A stretch of DNA of 64,000 nt from DATBLE01 sp963837265 (lineage in GTDB: Bacteria > Actinomycetota > Thermoleophilia > Gaiellales > Gaiellaceae). This document shows, in pieces, positions 49,822 to 59,629 of this stretch. The stretch spans positions 310,001 to 374,000 of the forward strand of contig CAWIMQ010000004.1 in the NCBI GenBank assembly GCA_963837265.1. Direction: 5' to 3'. The number at the start of each line of letters is the position of its first letter. Position 1 is the first letter of the stretch. Below the pieces are notes generated by a model. It saw nothing but the letters and a program-made list of their open reading frames with translations, searched no databases and was not told where the DNA came from. The translations under genes and the position numbers were made by a program.

Positions 49822-50818
49822 TCGAAGTCCAGGTGGCACGCCACGAAGTGGTCCCGTCCGACGAGCCTGAGCGCCGGCACCTCCTCCACCGAGCGCGGTG
49901 CCGAGCGCTCGGCGAGAGGGCAGCGTGTCCGGAACCCGCAGCCGGTCGGCGGCGCGAGCGGGCTCGGGATGTCTCCCGCGAGCACGACGCGCCGCCGCGA
50001 CCGCTGCACCTTGGGGTCGGGCACGACCGCAGCCGAGAGGAGCGCCTGCGTGTAGGGGTGCCGGGGCCGCGCGAACAGCTCCTCCCGCGGAGCCAGCTCG
50101 ACGATGCGCCCGAGGTACATGACCGCCACACGATCGCAGAGGAATTCCACCGTCGACAGGTCGTGGGTGATGAACAGGCACGAGAAGCCCAGGTCCCGCT
50201 GCAGGTCTCGGACGAGGTTGAGGATGGACGCCTGCACCGACACGTCGAGCGCCGAGACGGGCTCGTCGGCGATGAGCACCTTCGGGGAGACGGACAGCGC
50301 CCGGGCGAGCCCGACGCGCTGCCGCTGTCCGCCCGAGAGCTCGTGCGGGTAGCGGAAACGGAGCTCGGGGCGCAGCCCGCACCGGTCGAAGAGCTCGACG
50401 ACCTGGCGGTCCAGGTCGCTGCCCCGGGCGAGGCCGTGCAGGCGGAGGGGCTCGCCGGCGATCTGACCGGTGGTCAGCCGCGGGTTGAGCGACGAGTAGG
50501 GGTCCTGGAAGACCATGTGCATGAGCCGCCGGTGGGGCCGCATCGCGCGGCGGGACAGGTGGGTGATGTCCTCGCCGAGGAGCCGGATCCTTCCGCGCGT
50601 GGGCTCGGTCAGGCGGAGGACGCAGTTGGCGACCGTGGTCTTTCCGCTCCCGGACTCGCCGACGAGGCCCAGCACCTCGCCCGGCGCGAGCGAGAACGAG
50701 ACGTCCTCCACGGCATGGACGACGCCGGCTCCGCCGAGGAGCTTCGACCCCGTCGTGAAGCGCTTGACGAGGCCCTCGACCTCGAGCACGGCGTCCGGCG
50801 CGGGGGCGGCGGCGTCTC

Positions 50819-50822
<4 letters not shown>
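49818..50822 (-). CDS. Oligopeptide/dipeptide ABC transporter ATPase (DppF/OppF type)
   Basis: The 334-residue ATPase has the Walker A GLVGESGSGKT, signature LSGGQRQRVGLARAL, Walker B LIADEPVSALDVS, and the C-terminal oligopeptide-transport extension with cysteines (CGFRTRCPLAE) seen in OppF/DppF proteins. It pairs with the ATPase encoded upstream. The ATG at 50822 overlaps that gene's stop. Confidence 0.92.
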
Positions 50823-51789
<967 letters not shown>

Positions 51790-51793
<4 letters not shown>

Positions 51794-52689
51794 CGGTCGG
51801 TCCTCGGGTCGAGCGCGTCGCGGAGGCCGTCGCCGAGCAGGTTGAAGGACAGCGAACAGAGGAAGATCGCCACCCCGGGATAGACGGCGAGCCTCGGCGC
51901 CTGGCTGAGGTACGACTGCGCCGCGGACAGCATCACGCCCCAGGAAGGCGTCGGCGGCTGCACGCCCAGGCCGAGGAACGAGAGCGTCGCCTCGCCGATG
52001 ATCGCGGTCGGAATCGTCACCGTGGCCTGGACGAGCAGCGTGCTCATCATGTTCGGGACGATGTGCCGCGCGAGGATCACGGTGTCGGAGGCGCCGTTCG
52101 CGATCGCGGCCCGCACGTAGTCCTCCTCGCGCAGCGCGAGCGTCTCGCCGCGGGCGATCCGGATCAGGACCGGTGCGACGCCGACGCCGAGCGCGATCGT
52201 CGCGTTCAGAAGAGAGGGCCCCAGGATCGCCGCCAGCCCGACCGCGAGGATCAGGAACGGAAACGCGAGCAGCACGTCCGTCAGCCGGGCGATCACCGGG
52301 TCGACCCAGCCGCGGTAGTAGCCGGCGACGAGACCGATCGGGATCGCGATCCCCATTCCGAGCAACGTCGCGAGCACGCCCGCCTGGATCGAGGCGCGCG
52401 ACCCCCAGATGATCCGCGAGAGGATGTCGCGCCCGAGCTCGTCGGTCCCGAGCAGGTGGTGAGACGACGGCTTCGCGAGCACGCTCGCGAAGTCCGTCGC
52501 GGACGCGCTGTAGGGCGCGATCCAGGGCGCCAGGATCGCCGTCAGGACGAATGCGACCGCGACGACGAGCCCGCCCACGGCAAGCGGCCTCCGCAGGAAC
52601 CGCTTGACGAGGAGCCGCCGGCGCCGCGCCCGCGGCGAGACGACCGGCCCCTCGAGCGCCGCTCCGGCCTCGATCTCGACGAAGCTCAC
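51790..52689 (-). CDS. Oligopeptide/dipeptide ABC transporter permease (DppC/OppC type)
   Basis: The 299-residue membrane protein has the OppC N-terminal region (FLRRPLAVGGLVVAVAFVL), the GTDELGRDILSRIIWGSRASI segment, about six spans, and the coupling loop near EEDYVRAAIANGASD. It starts at GTG 52689. Its ribosome binding site GGGAGGG lies inside a dispersed repeat (52690-52759), which also separates it from the OppB-type permease. Confidence 0.92.
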
Positions 52690-52759
52690 GCCATTTCCCT
52701 CCCTTCGGTCGGGAAAGGCCTAGGGGCACTTCCTAACCATTTCGCGCAGCGAAATGGCC
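52690..52759 (-). repeat. RBS-carrying dispersed repeat, copy 2
   Basis: Read on the minus strand, this 70-base element has GGCCATTTCGCTGCGCGAA, then ATGGTTAGGAAGTG, then CCGAAGGGAGGGAAATGGC, directly before the permease start. It matches the element at 63309-63376 over most of its length; both end in AGGGAGGGAAATGGC followed by a TGAGCTTCG start region. Confidence 0.82.
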
Positions 52760-53713
52760 TCACGCCGGCGCCCCCGGGGTGCGGATCCGCGGGTTGAGGA
52801 ACGAGTAGACCACGTCGACGCAGAGGTTGACGACGACGTACCCTGCCGCCGCGACGAGGACGACCCCCTGGATCAGCGTGTAGTCGCGCTGGTTGACGGC
52901 GTCGATCGTCAGCCTGCCGAAGCCGGCGATCCCGAAGATCTGCTCGGTGATCACCGCCCCGGAGATGAGCTGGCCGAGCTGGAGGCCGATGATCGTCGTC
53001 ACCGTGATCAGGCTGTTCCGGAGCGCGTGCACGGAGACGACCCGCCACTCGGGCAGGCCCTTCGCCCGCGCCGTGCGGACGTAGTCGGCCGAGAGCGAGT
53101 CGAGCATCGCCGAGCGCATCTGCCGCATCACCACCGCCGAGTACCCCGTGCCGAGCACGGTCGCGGGCAGCAGCAGATGGCGCAGGTTCTCCACCGGGTC
53201 GTGGCCGAACGAGACGTACCCGCTCGCAGGCAGCCAGCCGAGGTTGACGGCGAAGAGGATGATCAGGAGCAGCCCGAGCCAGAAGTGCGGCACGGACAGG
53301 CCGAGCAAGGCGAAGGTCGTAGCCCCGTAGTCGGAGGCCTTGCCCCGTCGCCAGGCGGCGACCACCCCCGCGGTGATCCCGACCACCGAGCCCAGGGCGA
53401 CGGCGAGGAACGCCAGCTCGAGCGTGATCGGCAACCGCGTCACGATCGTGTGCGCAACGGGGAGCTGGCGCGTGTCGACACCGAGGTCGCCGTGGAGGGC
53501 GAGCCACATCCACTTCGCGTACTGAACCGGGAGCGGCCGGTCGAGCGCGTACTTGTGCCGGATCGCCGCGAGCACGGCGGGGTCGCGCTCCTCGCCCCCG
53601 AGCGCGAGCGCCGGGTCGCCCGGCAGCGCCCTGATCCCGCCGAAGACGAGGATGCTGGCGAGGAAGACGACGATCAGGGCGGCCCCCGCCTTTCTCAGCA
53701 GGAAGCCGCCCAT
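52760..53713 (-). CDS. Oligopeptide/dipeptide ABC transporter permease (DppB/OppB type)
   Basis: The 317-residue membrane protein starts MGGFLLRKAGAALIVVFLAS, the classic OppB N-terminal span, followed by the periplasmic loop ALDRPLPVQYAKWM, about five more spans and the EAA-like loop SADYVRTARAKGLPEWRVV. It forms the channel with the DppC-type partner. The start is ATG 53711-53713, 23 bases from the binding-protein stop. Confidence 0.93.
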   Translation of the reverse strand: MGGFLLRKAGAALIVVFLASILVFGGIRALPGDPALALGGEERDPAVLAAIRHKYALDRPLPVQYAKWMWLALHGDLGVDTRQLPVAHTIVTRLPITLELAFLAVALGSVVGITAGVVAAWRRGKASDYGATTFALLGLSVPHFWLGLLLIILFAVNLGWLPASGYVSFGHDPVENLRHLLLPATVLGTGYSAVVMRQMRSAMLDSLSADYVRTARAKGLPEWRVVSVHALRNSLITVTTIIGLQLGQLISGAVITEQIFGIAGFGRLTIDAVNQRDYTLIQGVVLVAAAGYVVVNLCVDVVYSFLNPRIRTPGAPA

Positions 53714-53735
53714 GATCGGTCGCTCGCTCCTTTCG

Positions 53736-55331
53736 CTACTTCAGGCTCGCGTGGTACGCGCGGATCAGCCCGTCGCTGTACACCACCACGCCCTGGACGT
53801 TCTTCGACACGCCGTAGTAGTTGACCGGATGGTAGAGGTAGATCAGCGGCCGGTCGCTGTGGATGATCTTCATCGCCGCCGCGTAGAGCGTCGTCCGAGC
53901 CTTCTGCGTCACCGACTTGCGCGCGCCGTTGAGGACGTAGTCGAGCTTCGGGCTCGAGTAGCCGGCGTCGTTCAGCGTCCCCTGGGTGTGCACGAAGCCG
54001 AAGATGTTGCCGTCAGGGTCGACGCGCCCGGACCAGCCGATCGCGAACGCGTCGAACGTCCCGGCGTCGGCCTTGTTCAGCGACGTGACGAACTCGGTCG
54101 GGTCGAGGACGACGTTGAAGCCGGCCTTCTGCTCCATCGACTGGATCACCTGCCCGAGGCGCGCCGCCACGGGGTCGGTGCCGATCATCAGGTGGACGGT
54201 GATCGGCGTGGCCACGCCCGATGCCTTGACCAGCTTCTGGGCCAGCGTCGGGTTCGCCTTCAGGCTGCACTGCAGGCCCTTCGTGGTCACGTACCACGGA
54301 GAGACGGGCGAGATCGGATAGCAGTCCGGCAGGTTGAGGCCGTTGAAGACGACCCTGTTGATCGTGGTGCGGTCGAGGGCGGCGTCGAAGGCGCTGCGCA
54401 GGTACTGCGAGCGCGCGAGCGGCGTCCCCACGTTCTGGTACGGGAGCTTGAGCAGCCCGTTCTTGTTCCCCACGTTGATCGTGATTCCCTGGTACCCGAT
54501 CGTCGGGACCTTGAGCACGGACGCGCGCGAGTCCTTCTGCAGCGTCGGCACGTCCGTCGACTGGATCCGGTCCTCGACCTGGATGTCGCCGGCCCTGAGC
54601 GCCTGGCTGCGCGCGTTCGGGTCGGTCGTGATCCGGAAGACGACCGACGAGAGGTGGACGTTCTTCGCGTCGTAGTAGTTCGGCGCCTTGACCAGCGTGA
54701 TGTGGTCGCCCGCGACGCGGTCCTTGAACATGAAGGGGCCGACGCAGACCGGGTTCTGGGCGAACTTGTCGCCCTCGCTCGTCATCGCCTTCGGCGACAG
54801 GATCATCCCGGCGCGGTCGGCGAGCTGGGCGGTCAGCGGCGAGAACGGCACGGACAGGTGCAGCGTCACGGTGTTGCCCGAGGCGGCCACGGAGCTGATC
54901 GGCGAGATCTCGCTCTTGCGGGTCGAGCCCTTGAACGTCAGGTAGCGATCGAGCGTCGCCTTGACGGCCGCCCCGTTCAGCGGAGTGCCGTCGTTGAACT
55001 TGACCCCCGACCGGAGCTTGATCGTGTAGGTGAGCTTGTCCTTCGAGATCGTCGGGAGCGCCGCCGCCAGCTGCGGGACGATGTTCAGGCTCTTGTCGAG
55101 GTCGTAGAGCTTCTCGCACATGTGCAGGAAGACGATGCGGCCGACGAACGTCCGCGCCACGGTCGGATCAAGGGCGTCCGGGTCCTCGGCCAGCCCGATC
55201 GTGAGCGTCCCCCCCTCCTTGACGGCCGTGCTCGTGTGGTCGCTGCGCGCGCCGGCGACCGCGGCACCGATGGCGACCACGGCGGCCGCGCCTAGCGCGA
55301 GTACCGCGAGGCGCCCGAGTGTGCCTCTCAT
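53736..55331 (-). CDS. Oligopeptide/dipeptide ABC transporter substrate-binding protein
   Basis: The 531-residue extracytoplasmic binding protein (SBP_bac_5 family) has a signal peptide (LAVLALGAAAVVAIGAAVAG), then GGTLTIGLAEDPDALDPTVAR and KLTYTIKLRSGVKFNDGTPLNGA, which are family hallmarks. It lacks an obvious lipobox. ATG 55331 follows GGAGGAGG. It is the first gene of the six-gene operon and sits directly behind the operator-promoter at 55406-55443. The ligand may be a dipeptide or gamma-glutamyl peptide, given the downstream peptidase (inference). Confidence 0.92.
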   Translation of the reverse strand: MRGTLGRLAVLALGAAAVVAIGAAVAGARSDHTSTAVKEGGTLTIGLAEDPDALDPTVARTFVGRIVFLHMCEKLYDLDKSLNIVPQLAAALPTISKDKLTYTIKLRSGVKFNDGTPLNGAAVKATLDRYLTFKGSTRKSEISPISSVAASGNTVTLHLSVPFSPLTAQLADRAGMILSPKAMTSEGDKFAQNPVCVGPFMFKDRVAGDHITLVKAPNYYDAKNVHLSSVVFRITTDPNARSQALRAGDIQVEDRIQSTDVPTLQKDSRASVLKVPTIGYQGITINVGNKNGLLKLPYQNVGTPLARSQYLRSAFDAALDRTTINRVVFNGLNLPDCYPISPVSPWYVTTKGLQCSLKANPTLAQKLVKASGVATPITVHLMIGTDPVAARLGQVIQSMEQKAGFNVVLDPTEFVTSLNKADAGTFDAFAIGWSGRVDPDGNIFGFVHTQGTLNDAGYSSPKLDYVLNGARKSVTQKARTTLYAAAMKIIHSDRPLIYLYHPVNYYGVSKNVQGVVVYSDGLIRAYHASLK

Positions 55332-55405
55332 CGAATACCTCCTCCTCCTGGCGAAGCGGTGGTGGATCGCGACATCAGCTGACGCGTCCTTTCGTCAAGC
55401 CCGAG

Positions 55406-55434
55406 ACTGTAGATTGGATCCAACTCGACGTCAA
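55406..55434 (-). promoter_or_regulatory. Sigma-70-like promoter of the dpp operon
   Basis: Reading on the minus strand, TTGACG (55434-55429) and TACAGT (55411-55406) are separated by exactly 17 bases, a near-consensus promoter. The spacer contains the palindrome TTGGATCCAA. It points toward the binding-protein start at 55331. Confidence 0.72.
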
Positions 55435-55444
55435 ATGGATCCAA
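55414..55444. promoter_or_regulatory. Tandem operator TTGGATCCAA / TGGATCCA, likely GntR-family
   Basis: TTGGATCCAA is a perfect 10-base palindrome at 55414-55423. A second site, TGGATCCA with flanking A, is at 55436-55443. Their centres are 21 bp apart, two helical turns, which places two dimers on the same face of the DNA. The first site lies in the promoter spacer and the second just upstream of -35, so binding should repress the dpp operon and perhaps the divergent TauE genes. The likely binder is the GntR protein at 56259 (inference). Confidence 0.68.
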
Positions 55445-55465
55445 GGGTGCTATCGTCCCGCCCGA

Positions 55466-55885
55466 ATGAGCCTGCCCTCGCCCGCGGAACCCCTGGCCCC
55501 GGCATGGACGCGAGTCCGCGCGCTGATCGGCCTCGACGGACGACTGGTCGTGATCGGCTTGCTCGGAGGCGTGCTCTCCGGACTGCTCGGGATCGGCGGG
55601 GGGGTGATCATGGTGCCGCTCCTCGTTCTCTGGGCCGGCTACGCCCAGCGGGACGCGCACGCTGCCTCGCTCGGCGCGATCATCCCGATCAGCATCGTCG
55701 GCGCGGCGACGTACGGCGTCGCCGGGAAGGTGCGCCCTGCGGAGGCGGTCGCGCTCGCCGTGGGCGCGGTCGCGGGTGCGCGGCTGGGCGCCGGCCTGCT
55801 CGCCCGGCTCGACGAGCGCGTGCTCAAGCTCGTCTTCGGCCTCTTCCTCGTCGCCGTCTCGGTCCTGATGGCGGTGCGCAGGTGA
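55466..55885 (+). CDS. TauE/SafE-type half-permease, first half
   Basis: The 139-residue membrane protein has about four spans and the TauE/SafE hallmark GGVLSGLLGIGGGVIMVPLLVL. Full TauE/SafE sulfite or sulfonate exporters have about eight spans in two such halves of roughly 250 residues together. This one covers only one half and overlaps a second half-size gene by GTGA. The two probably form a heterodimer. It is divergent from the dpp operon and downstream of the operator region. Confidence 0.82.
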   Translation: MSLPSPAEPLAPAWTRVRALIGLDGRLVVIGLLGGVLSGLLGIGGGVIMVPLLVLWAGYAQRDAHAASLGAIIPISIVGAATYGVAGKVRPAEAVALAVGAVAGARLGAGLLARLDERVLKLVFGLFLVAVSVLMAVRR

Positions 55886-56262
55886 GCGGCCCCGCGCTGT
55901 TCGTCGTCCTGCCCGTGTTCGGCCTCCTCACCGGCGGTGCCGCCGGCCTGCTCGGGGTCGGTGGCGGGATCCTGATGGTTCCGTTCCTCGTCTTCGTCGC
56001 CGGGCTCTCGCAGCACGAGGCGGAGGCAACCTCGCTGCTCGTCGTGCTCCCGACCGCGATCGTCGGGAGCGTCGTGCTCCATCGACGCGGCATCGGCCAG
56101 CTCGGGACCGCGCTCCGCTTCGGGCTGGTCGGCTCCGCAGGGGGCGCGGCCGGCGCCCTGCTCGCTCTCGCCCTCCCCGGAGCGACGTTGCAGATCGTCT
56201 TCGCCGTCTTCCTCGGGCTCGTCGGCCTGCGGCTCGTCCGCGACGCGGCGCGGTTGCCGTGA
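55882..56262 (+). CDS. TauE/SafE-type half-permease, second half
   Basis: The 126-residue membrane protein repeats the same motif (GGAAGLLGVGGGILMVPFLV) and the second-half features (SLLVVLPTAIVGSVVLHRRG), with about four spans. The GTG start overlaps the first half-permease stop, and its own stop overlaps the GntR gene. Stoichiometric production of both halves is expected. It probably exports a sulfur-containing or organic anion. Confidence 0.82.
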   Translation: MSGPALFVVLPVFGLLTGGAAGLLGVGGGILMVPFLVFVAGLSQHEAEATSLLVVLPTAIVGSVVLHRRGIGQLGTALRFGLVGSAGGAAGALLALALPGATLQIVFAVFLGLVGLRLVRDAARLP

Positions 56263-56969
56263 GCGGCCCGCTCGACCGGCAGGCGCTCGTCGACCACATC
56301 GCGGCGACACTCACGGGGCGGATGCTGCGCGGCGAGCTCGGGCCCGGGGAGCGCCTGCGCCAGGAGTCGATCGCCACCGAGTTCGGGGTCAGCCGCACGC
56401 CGGTGCGCGAGGCGCTTCGCAAGCTCGAGGCGAGCAGCCTGGTCCGGCTGGAGCCGCATCGCGGGGCCGTCGTCCGCGGCCCGACCGCGCGGGAGATCCG
56501 CGAGGCGTACGTCGTCCGCGCCGAGCTCGAGGGGCTCGCGGCCGAGCTCGCGGCGCAGCGGGTCCGCGAGGAGGAGCTCCAGCGGTTGCGCGAGTCCGTC
56601 ACGCTCTTCAGGGAGTCGGTCGGAGACCTGATCGAGCGGCGCCGGAGAGACGGCACGGCGCGGACGAGCGCCGACATCGCACGCTGGACCGACGCCAACG
56701 ACGGCTTCCACCAGGGGATCCAGGACGCCGCGGGCAACGAGCGCCTGAAGGCCGTCCTCTTCGACCTGCACCTGAGCTTTCCCCGCAACTTGACCGGGGT
56801 CGTCCTCGGCCAGAGCACGCGGCTGCTCCAGGAGAACGTCGAGCAGCACGCGGGGATCCTCGAGGCGATCGAGGCCCGCGACCCCGCAGAGGCCCGCCGG
56901 CGGATGGTCGAGCACGTCCGCAGCGCGGGCGAGCTGGTGACGCACCGCTTCGAGCAGCAGTCGGGCTGA
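56259..56969 (+). CDS. GntR-family (FadR/FCD-type) transcriptional regulator
   Basis: The 236-residue protein has the GntR winged-helix N-terminus (LTGRMLRGELGPGERLRQESIATEFGVSRTPVREAL) and a C-terminal all-helical FCD ligand domain with likely metal-binding residues in the AYVVRAELEGLAAELAA, DANDGFHQGIQDAAGN and EQHAGILEAIEARD segments. It is co-transcribed with the split TauE genes and lies next to the operators at 55414-55443. It probably senses a small carboxylate or peptide-derived effector and represses the divergent promoters. Confidence 0.9.
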   Translation: MSGPLDRQALVDHIAATLTGRMLRGELGPGERLRQESIATEFGVSRTPVREALRKLEASSLVRLEPHRGAVVRGPTAREIREAYVVRAELEGLAAELAAQRVREEELQRLRESVTLFRESVGDLIERRRRDGTARTSADIARWTDANDGFHQGIQDAAGNERLKAVLFDLHLSFPRNLTGVVLGQSTRLLQENVEQHAGILEAIEARDPAEARRRMVEHVRSAGELVTHRFEQQSG

Positions 56970-57016
56970 GGTCGAGCGCCTCGAGGCCGCTCCCTGTGAT
57001 GCGATATGCTTGCCTC

Positions 57017-57256
57017 ATGAAGCGAACGACGATCATGCTTCCCGACGACATCGAGGCACGGCTCCGATTGGAGGCCCGGCGCCGGGGCGTGCCGATCGCG
57101 CAGGTCGTGCGCGAAGCAGTCGCGCGGGAGCTCGCAGAACCGGAGCCCGGCCGCCCACTCGGCTTCTTCGGAGTCGGCGAGGGCGGGCCCGCCGACGCCT
57201 CGGAGCGTGTGGACGAATACGTGACCCGGGCCTTGCGCAAACAACGACGCACCTGA
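57017..57256 (+). CDS. VapB-type ribbon-helix-helix antitoxin
   Basis: The 79-residue protein starts at ATG 57017 with MKRTTIMLPDDIEARLRLEARR, a ribbon-helix-helix DNA-binding start, followed by GVPIAQVVREAVARELAE. The C-terminal part (about 35 residues) would wrap the toxin. The PIN toxin gene overlaps its stop codon (TGATG), the usual VapBC arrangement. It is likely to repress its own operon. Confidence 0.85.
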   Translation: MKRTTIMLPDDIEARLRLEARRRGVPIAQVVREAVARELAEPEPGRPLGFFGVGEGGPADASERVDEYVTRALRKQRRT

Positions 57257-57669
57257 TGCTCGTCGTCGACGCCGGCCCGCTGGTGGCCGCCGCCGCCAGC
57301 CGCGACCGAAATCACGAGCGTTGCGTCTCGCTGCTCTCAGGGGCCCGTCGTCCGCTCGTCGTGCCGGCCCTGGTCGTCACCGAGGTCGCCTACTTCCTCG
57401 GAGACCGCATCGGCCCCAGGGCCGAACAGGCATTCGCGCGATCGCTCCGCGACGGCGAGTTGCTCGTCGAGCCGGTGGAGCGGCAGGACTGGCGGCGCAT
57501 CGACGAGCTGCTGCGTGACTACGCCGACCTGCCGATCGGTATCGTCGACGCCTCCGTCGTCGCCGCCTGCGAGCGGCTCGGGGCGACGACGCTCGCGACG
57601 CTCGACAGGCGTCACTTCCGCGTCGTACGGCCCTTGCACTGCCCGGCGTTGACGCTGCTCCCGGACTGA
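57256..57669 (+). CDS. VapC-type PIN-domain toxin
   Basis: The 137-residue PIN protein has the four acidic residues of an active ribonuclease: Asp5 (VVDAG), Glu43 (VVTEVAYFLGD), Asp98 (GIVDASVVA) and Asp117 (TLDRRHF). Such toxins cleave tRNA or rRNA. It is intact, unlike the PIN remnant at 45118. Start ATG 57256 overlaps the antitoxin stop. Confidence 0.88.
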   Translation: MLVVDAGPLVAAAASRDRNHERCVSLLSGARRPLVVPALVVTEVAYFLGDRIGPRAEQAFARSLRDGELLVEPVERQDWRRIDELLRDYADLPIGIVDASVVAACERLGATTLATLDRRHFRVVRPLHCPALTLLPD

Positions 57670-57683
57670 CGGGCCCCGGGGGC

Positions 57684-58259
57684 TCAGCCGCTCTGCGCCA
57701 GGAAGGCGACCAGGTCGGCGATCTTCTTGTCGCCCAGGGAGGCGAACGTGGTCGGCATCACGCCGTCGGGATAGCCCGGAACGACGTACGCGCCCGGGTC
57801 CTCGATCGACTCGGTCGCGTACTGCTCGAGCGAGCCGCGGTTCGCCTTCCTCACGTCCGCGGCGAGGTGGTCGAGGTTCGGGCCGACCGTGCCGGCCGAT
57901 CCGGCTGGCGTGAAGGTGTGGCAGGCCGTGCAGCCCTGCGACGTGAACAGCTGCTTGCCCGCCGCGGCGTCGCCGGCCGAAGGCGCGGGGGGCTTCGGGG
58001 ACGGAGCGGTCGTCGGCGCCGTGGTCGTCGTCTCTCCGGCCGCCCGCGACTCCTTCGGCTCGCGCGCCAGCACGATGATCGCCGCCAGCATCCCGGCCGT
58101 GAGCAGCACCGCGACCGCGACGAAGGGCCCGACACGCTCGCCGGGGAAGGACGCCGAGAGCGTCGGCAACAGGAACGAGGAGGCGAGCGCGAAGGCGATG
58201 AAGACCCCCGCGACGACCAGGATCCCGACCTTGTGGCCGGAGGAGAGTGCCGCTAGCAC
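57684..58259 (-). CDS. Membrane-anchored cytochrome c
   Basis: The 191-residue product has two N-terminal membrane spans (VGILVVAGVFIAFALASSFLL and VGPFVAVAVLLTAGMLAAIIVL), a Thr/Pro/Ala linker, and a class I cytochrome c domain with heme motif CTACH and an axial methionine in DGVMPTTF. The domain is a paralogue of that at 11951. It starts at GTG 58259. It probably passes electrons between a membrane complex and an oxidase; no oxidase gene is near. Confidence 0.86.
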   Translation of the reverse strand: MLAALSSGHKVGILVVAGVFIAFALASSFLLPTLSASFPGERVGPFVAVAVLLTAGMLAAIIVLAREPKESRAAGETTTTAPTTAPSPKPPAPSAGDAAAGKQLFTSQGCTACHTFTPAGSAGTVGPNLDHLAADVRKANRGSLEQYATESIEDPGAYVVPGYPDGVMPTTFASLGDKKIADLVAFLAQSG

Positions 58260-58278
58260 GGGCCGGACGCTAACACCT

Positions 58279-59418
58279 TCATCCCGACCCCGCGCGCCGA
58301 CGCGAGAGGGCGCGGATCCCCTCGCCGAAGGTGACGACCCGGGCCGCCGGCCCGGGCCGGGCGGGCGTCATCCGCTCGGTCCCGGCCAGCCTGCGGGCCC
58401 GCGACACCAGCCGCCGCCGCTCCGCCTCGAGCTCCGTCCGGAGGCTCCCCAGCGCCTCCTCGCGTGCCTCGAGCGCCGCGAGCGACCGCGCGAGCTCGTC
58501 CTCTCGGGCCTGGAGCAGCGTGGCCCGCTCGCCGAGCCCGGACGAGCGTCGCTCGGCGTCGGCGGCCCGTGCTTCGGCCTCCGCGATCCGCGCCTCGAGG
58601 GCGCCCAGCGCCGCCCGCTTCTGCCGGAGGGCCTCGCCCCGCTGCGTGACCCGACGCTCCTGGGCGGCGGCCTCCGCACGCGCCTGCGCCAGCCTCCGTT
58701 CCGCCTCCTCGAGGGTCCGCGCCTTCGCGTCCAGCCACGCCTGATCGGGTTGCCGCTCCCCGGCCGAGACCGGCACGGCGCCGGCCGGCTCCCCCACGCT
58801 CTCCCCGGCGGCGGCTCCGCCCTCGCGTCCATGCGCCCGCTCGCGGGCGTCGAGCTCGGCCGCCCGCCGGGCAAGTGCGGCGGCGCTCTCTCGCTCGACC
58901 TCGACGAGCTCGTCCACCCTCCGTTCGAGCTCGGCCTCGCGTGCCTCGAGCTCGGCCGCCCGCGCGGAGAGCGCCTCAGCCTGCTCGAGCCCGACACGGC
59001 CGGTCGCGAGCGCAGCCCGGGCGTCGCGAAGCCGGATCGCCTCGGTCGCGGCCTCCTCCGCGGCACGGGCGACCGCGCGCTCGCGCTCCGCGACACGCTG
59101 CTCGCGCTCGGCGAGCGTCCGCTCGCGGTCGGAAGGACCGGGCTCCCCGCCCGCCCCACGCCGGCCCCGCCCGCCGAGCCGCCCGAGGAGACTTGCCTTT
59201 CGCTCCAGCCGGCGCCGCGCCGACTCCAGCTCGCGCTCCCGTTTCGCCGCCCTTCCGGCAGCATCGCGGAGCACCTCGTGCATCCGCGCGATCTCGCGCG
59301 CCGCCGCCTCCTGCACGCGGTCACGCTCGGCGGCGAGATTCCGCTCCAGCTCCTTCAGGCGTCGCCGCTCCTCCTCGAGCGCCTCGATCGTCGGCTTCGC
59401 GCCCGGTTCGCCCGCCAT
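58279..59418 (-). CDS. Long coiled-coil protein
   Basis: The 379-residue product is almost entirely heptad-patterned Ala/Glu/Arg/Leu sequence, for example IEALEEERRRLKELERNLAAE and LEAREAELERRVDELVEVER. Short Gly/Pro breaks occur near residues 75-95 and 205-235. No membrane span or enzyme motif is seen. It starts at ATG 59418. A structural or scaffolding role is possible; the very biased composition could also hide homology. It is 20 bases from the cytochrome c gene. Confidence 0.7.
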   Translation of the reverse strand: MAGEPGAKPTIEALEEERRRLKELERNLAAERDRVQEAAAREIARMHEVLRDAAGRAAKRERELESARRRLERKASLLGRLGGRGRRGAGGEPGPSDRERTLAEREQRVAERERAVARAAEEAATEAIRLRDARAALATGRVGLEQAEALSARAAELEAREAELERRVDELVEVERESAAALARRAAELDARERAHGREGGAAAGESVGEPAGAVPVSAGERQPDQAWLDAKARTLEEAERRLAQARAEAAAQERRVTQRGEALRQKRAALGALEARIAEAEARAADAERRSSGLGERATLLQAREDELARSLAALEAREEALGSLRTELEAERRRLVSRARRLAGTERMTPARPGPAARVVTFGEGIRALSRRRAGSG

Positions 59419-59448
59419 CCCGCGATGATAGGGCGCGGCAAGCCGGTC

Positions 59449-59580
59449 GCGGCCGGTGCCCTGCGACGCGCGGCATTGCCGCGCGGGCGGAAAGCCCGCC
59501 GCGGCCGAGTTCCCGCGGCCGGTGCCCTGCGATGCGCGGCGTCGCCGCGCGGGCGGAAAACCGCCGCACGGTTCTCAGCC
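59449..59580. repeat. Tandem direct repeat, 66-base unit, two copies
   Basis: Units begin at 59449 and 59515 with GCGGCCGGTGCCCTGCGA. Each contains two hairpins: GCGCGGC..GCCGCGC and GCGGGCGGAAA followed by its partner. Only a few bases differ between the copies. The block lies between the divergent coiled-coil and MoxR genes. Confidence 0.8.
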
Positions 59581-59629
59581 AATACTCAGGAAAACCTGCT
59601 TACCTGCCCGGACCGACCAAGGAGGCCAC

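Noticed and set aside
46952..50131. A minus-strand open frame of more than 1000 codons across the amidase and gamma-glutamyltransferase genes
   Set aside because: It is in another frame from clear conserved proteins, is extremely Arg/Pro-rich and has no domain; such shadows are normal at this GC content.
59449..59580. A CRISPR array
   Set aside because: There are only two units, they are directly adjacent without spacers, and no cas genes are near.
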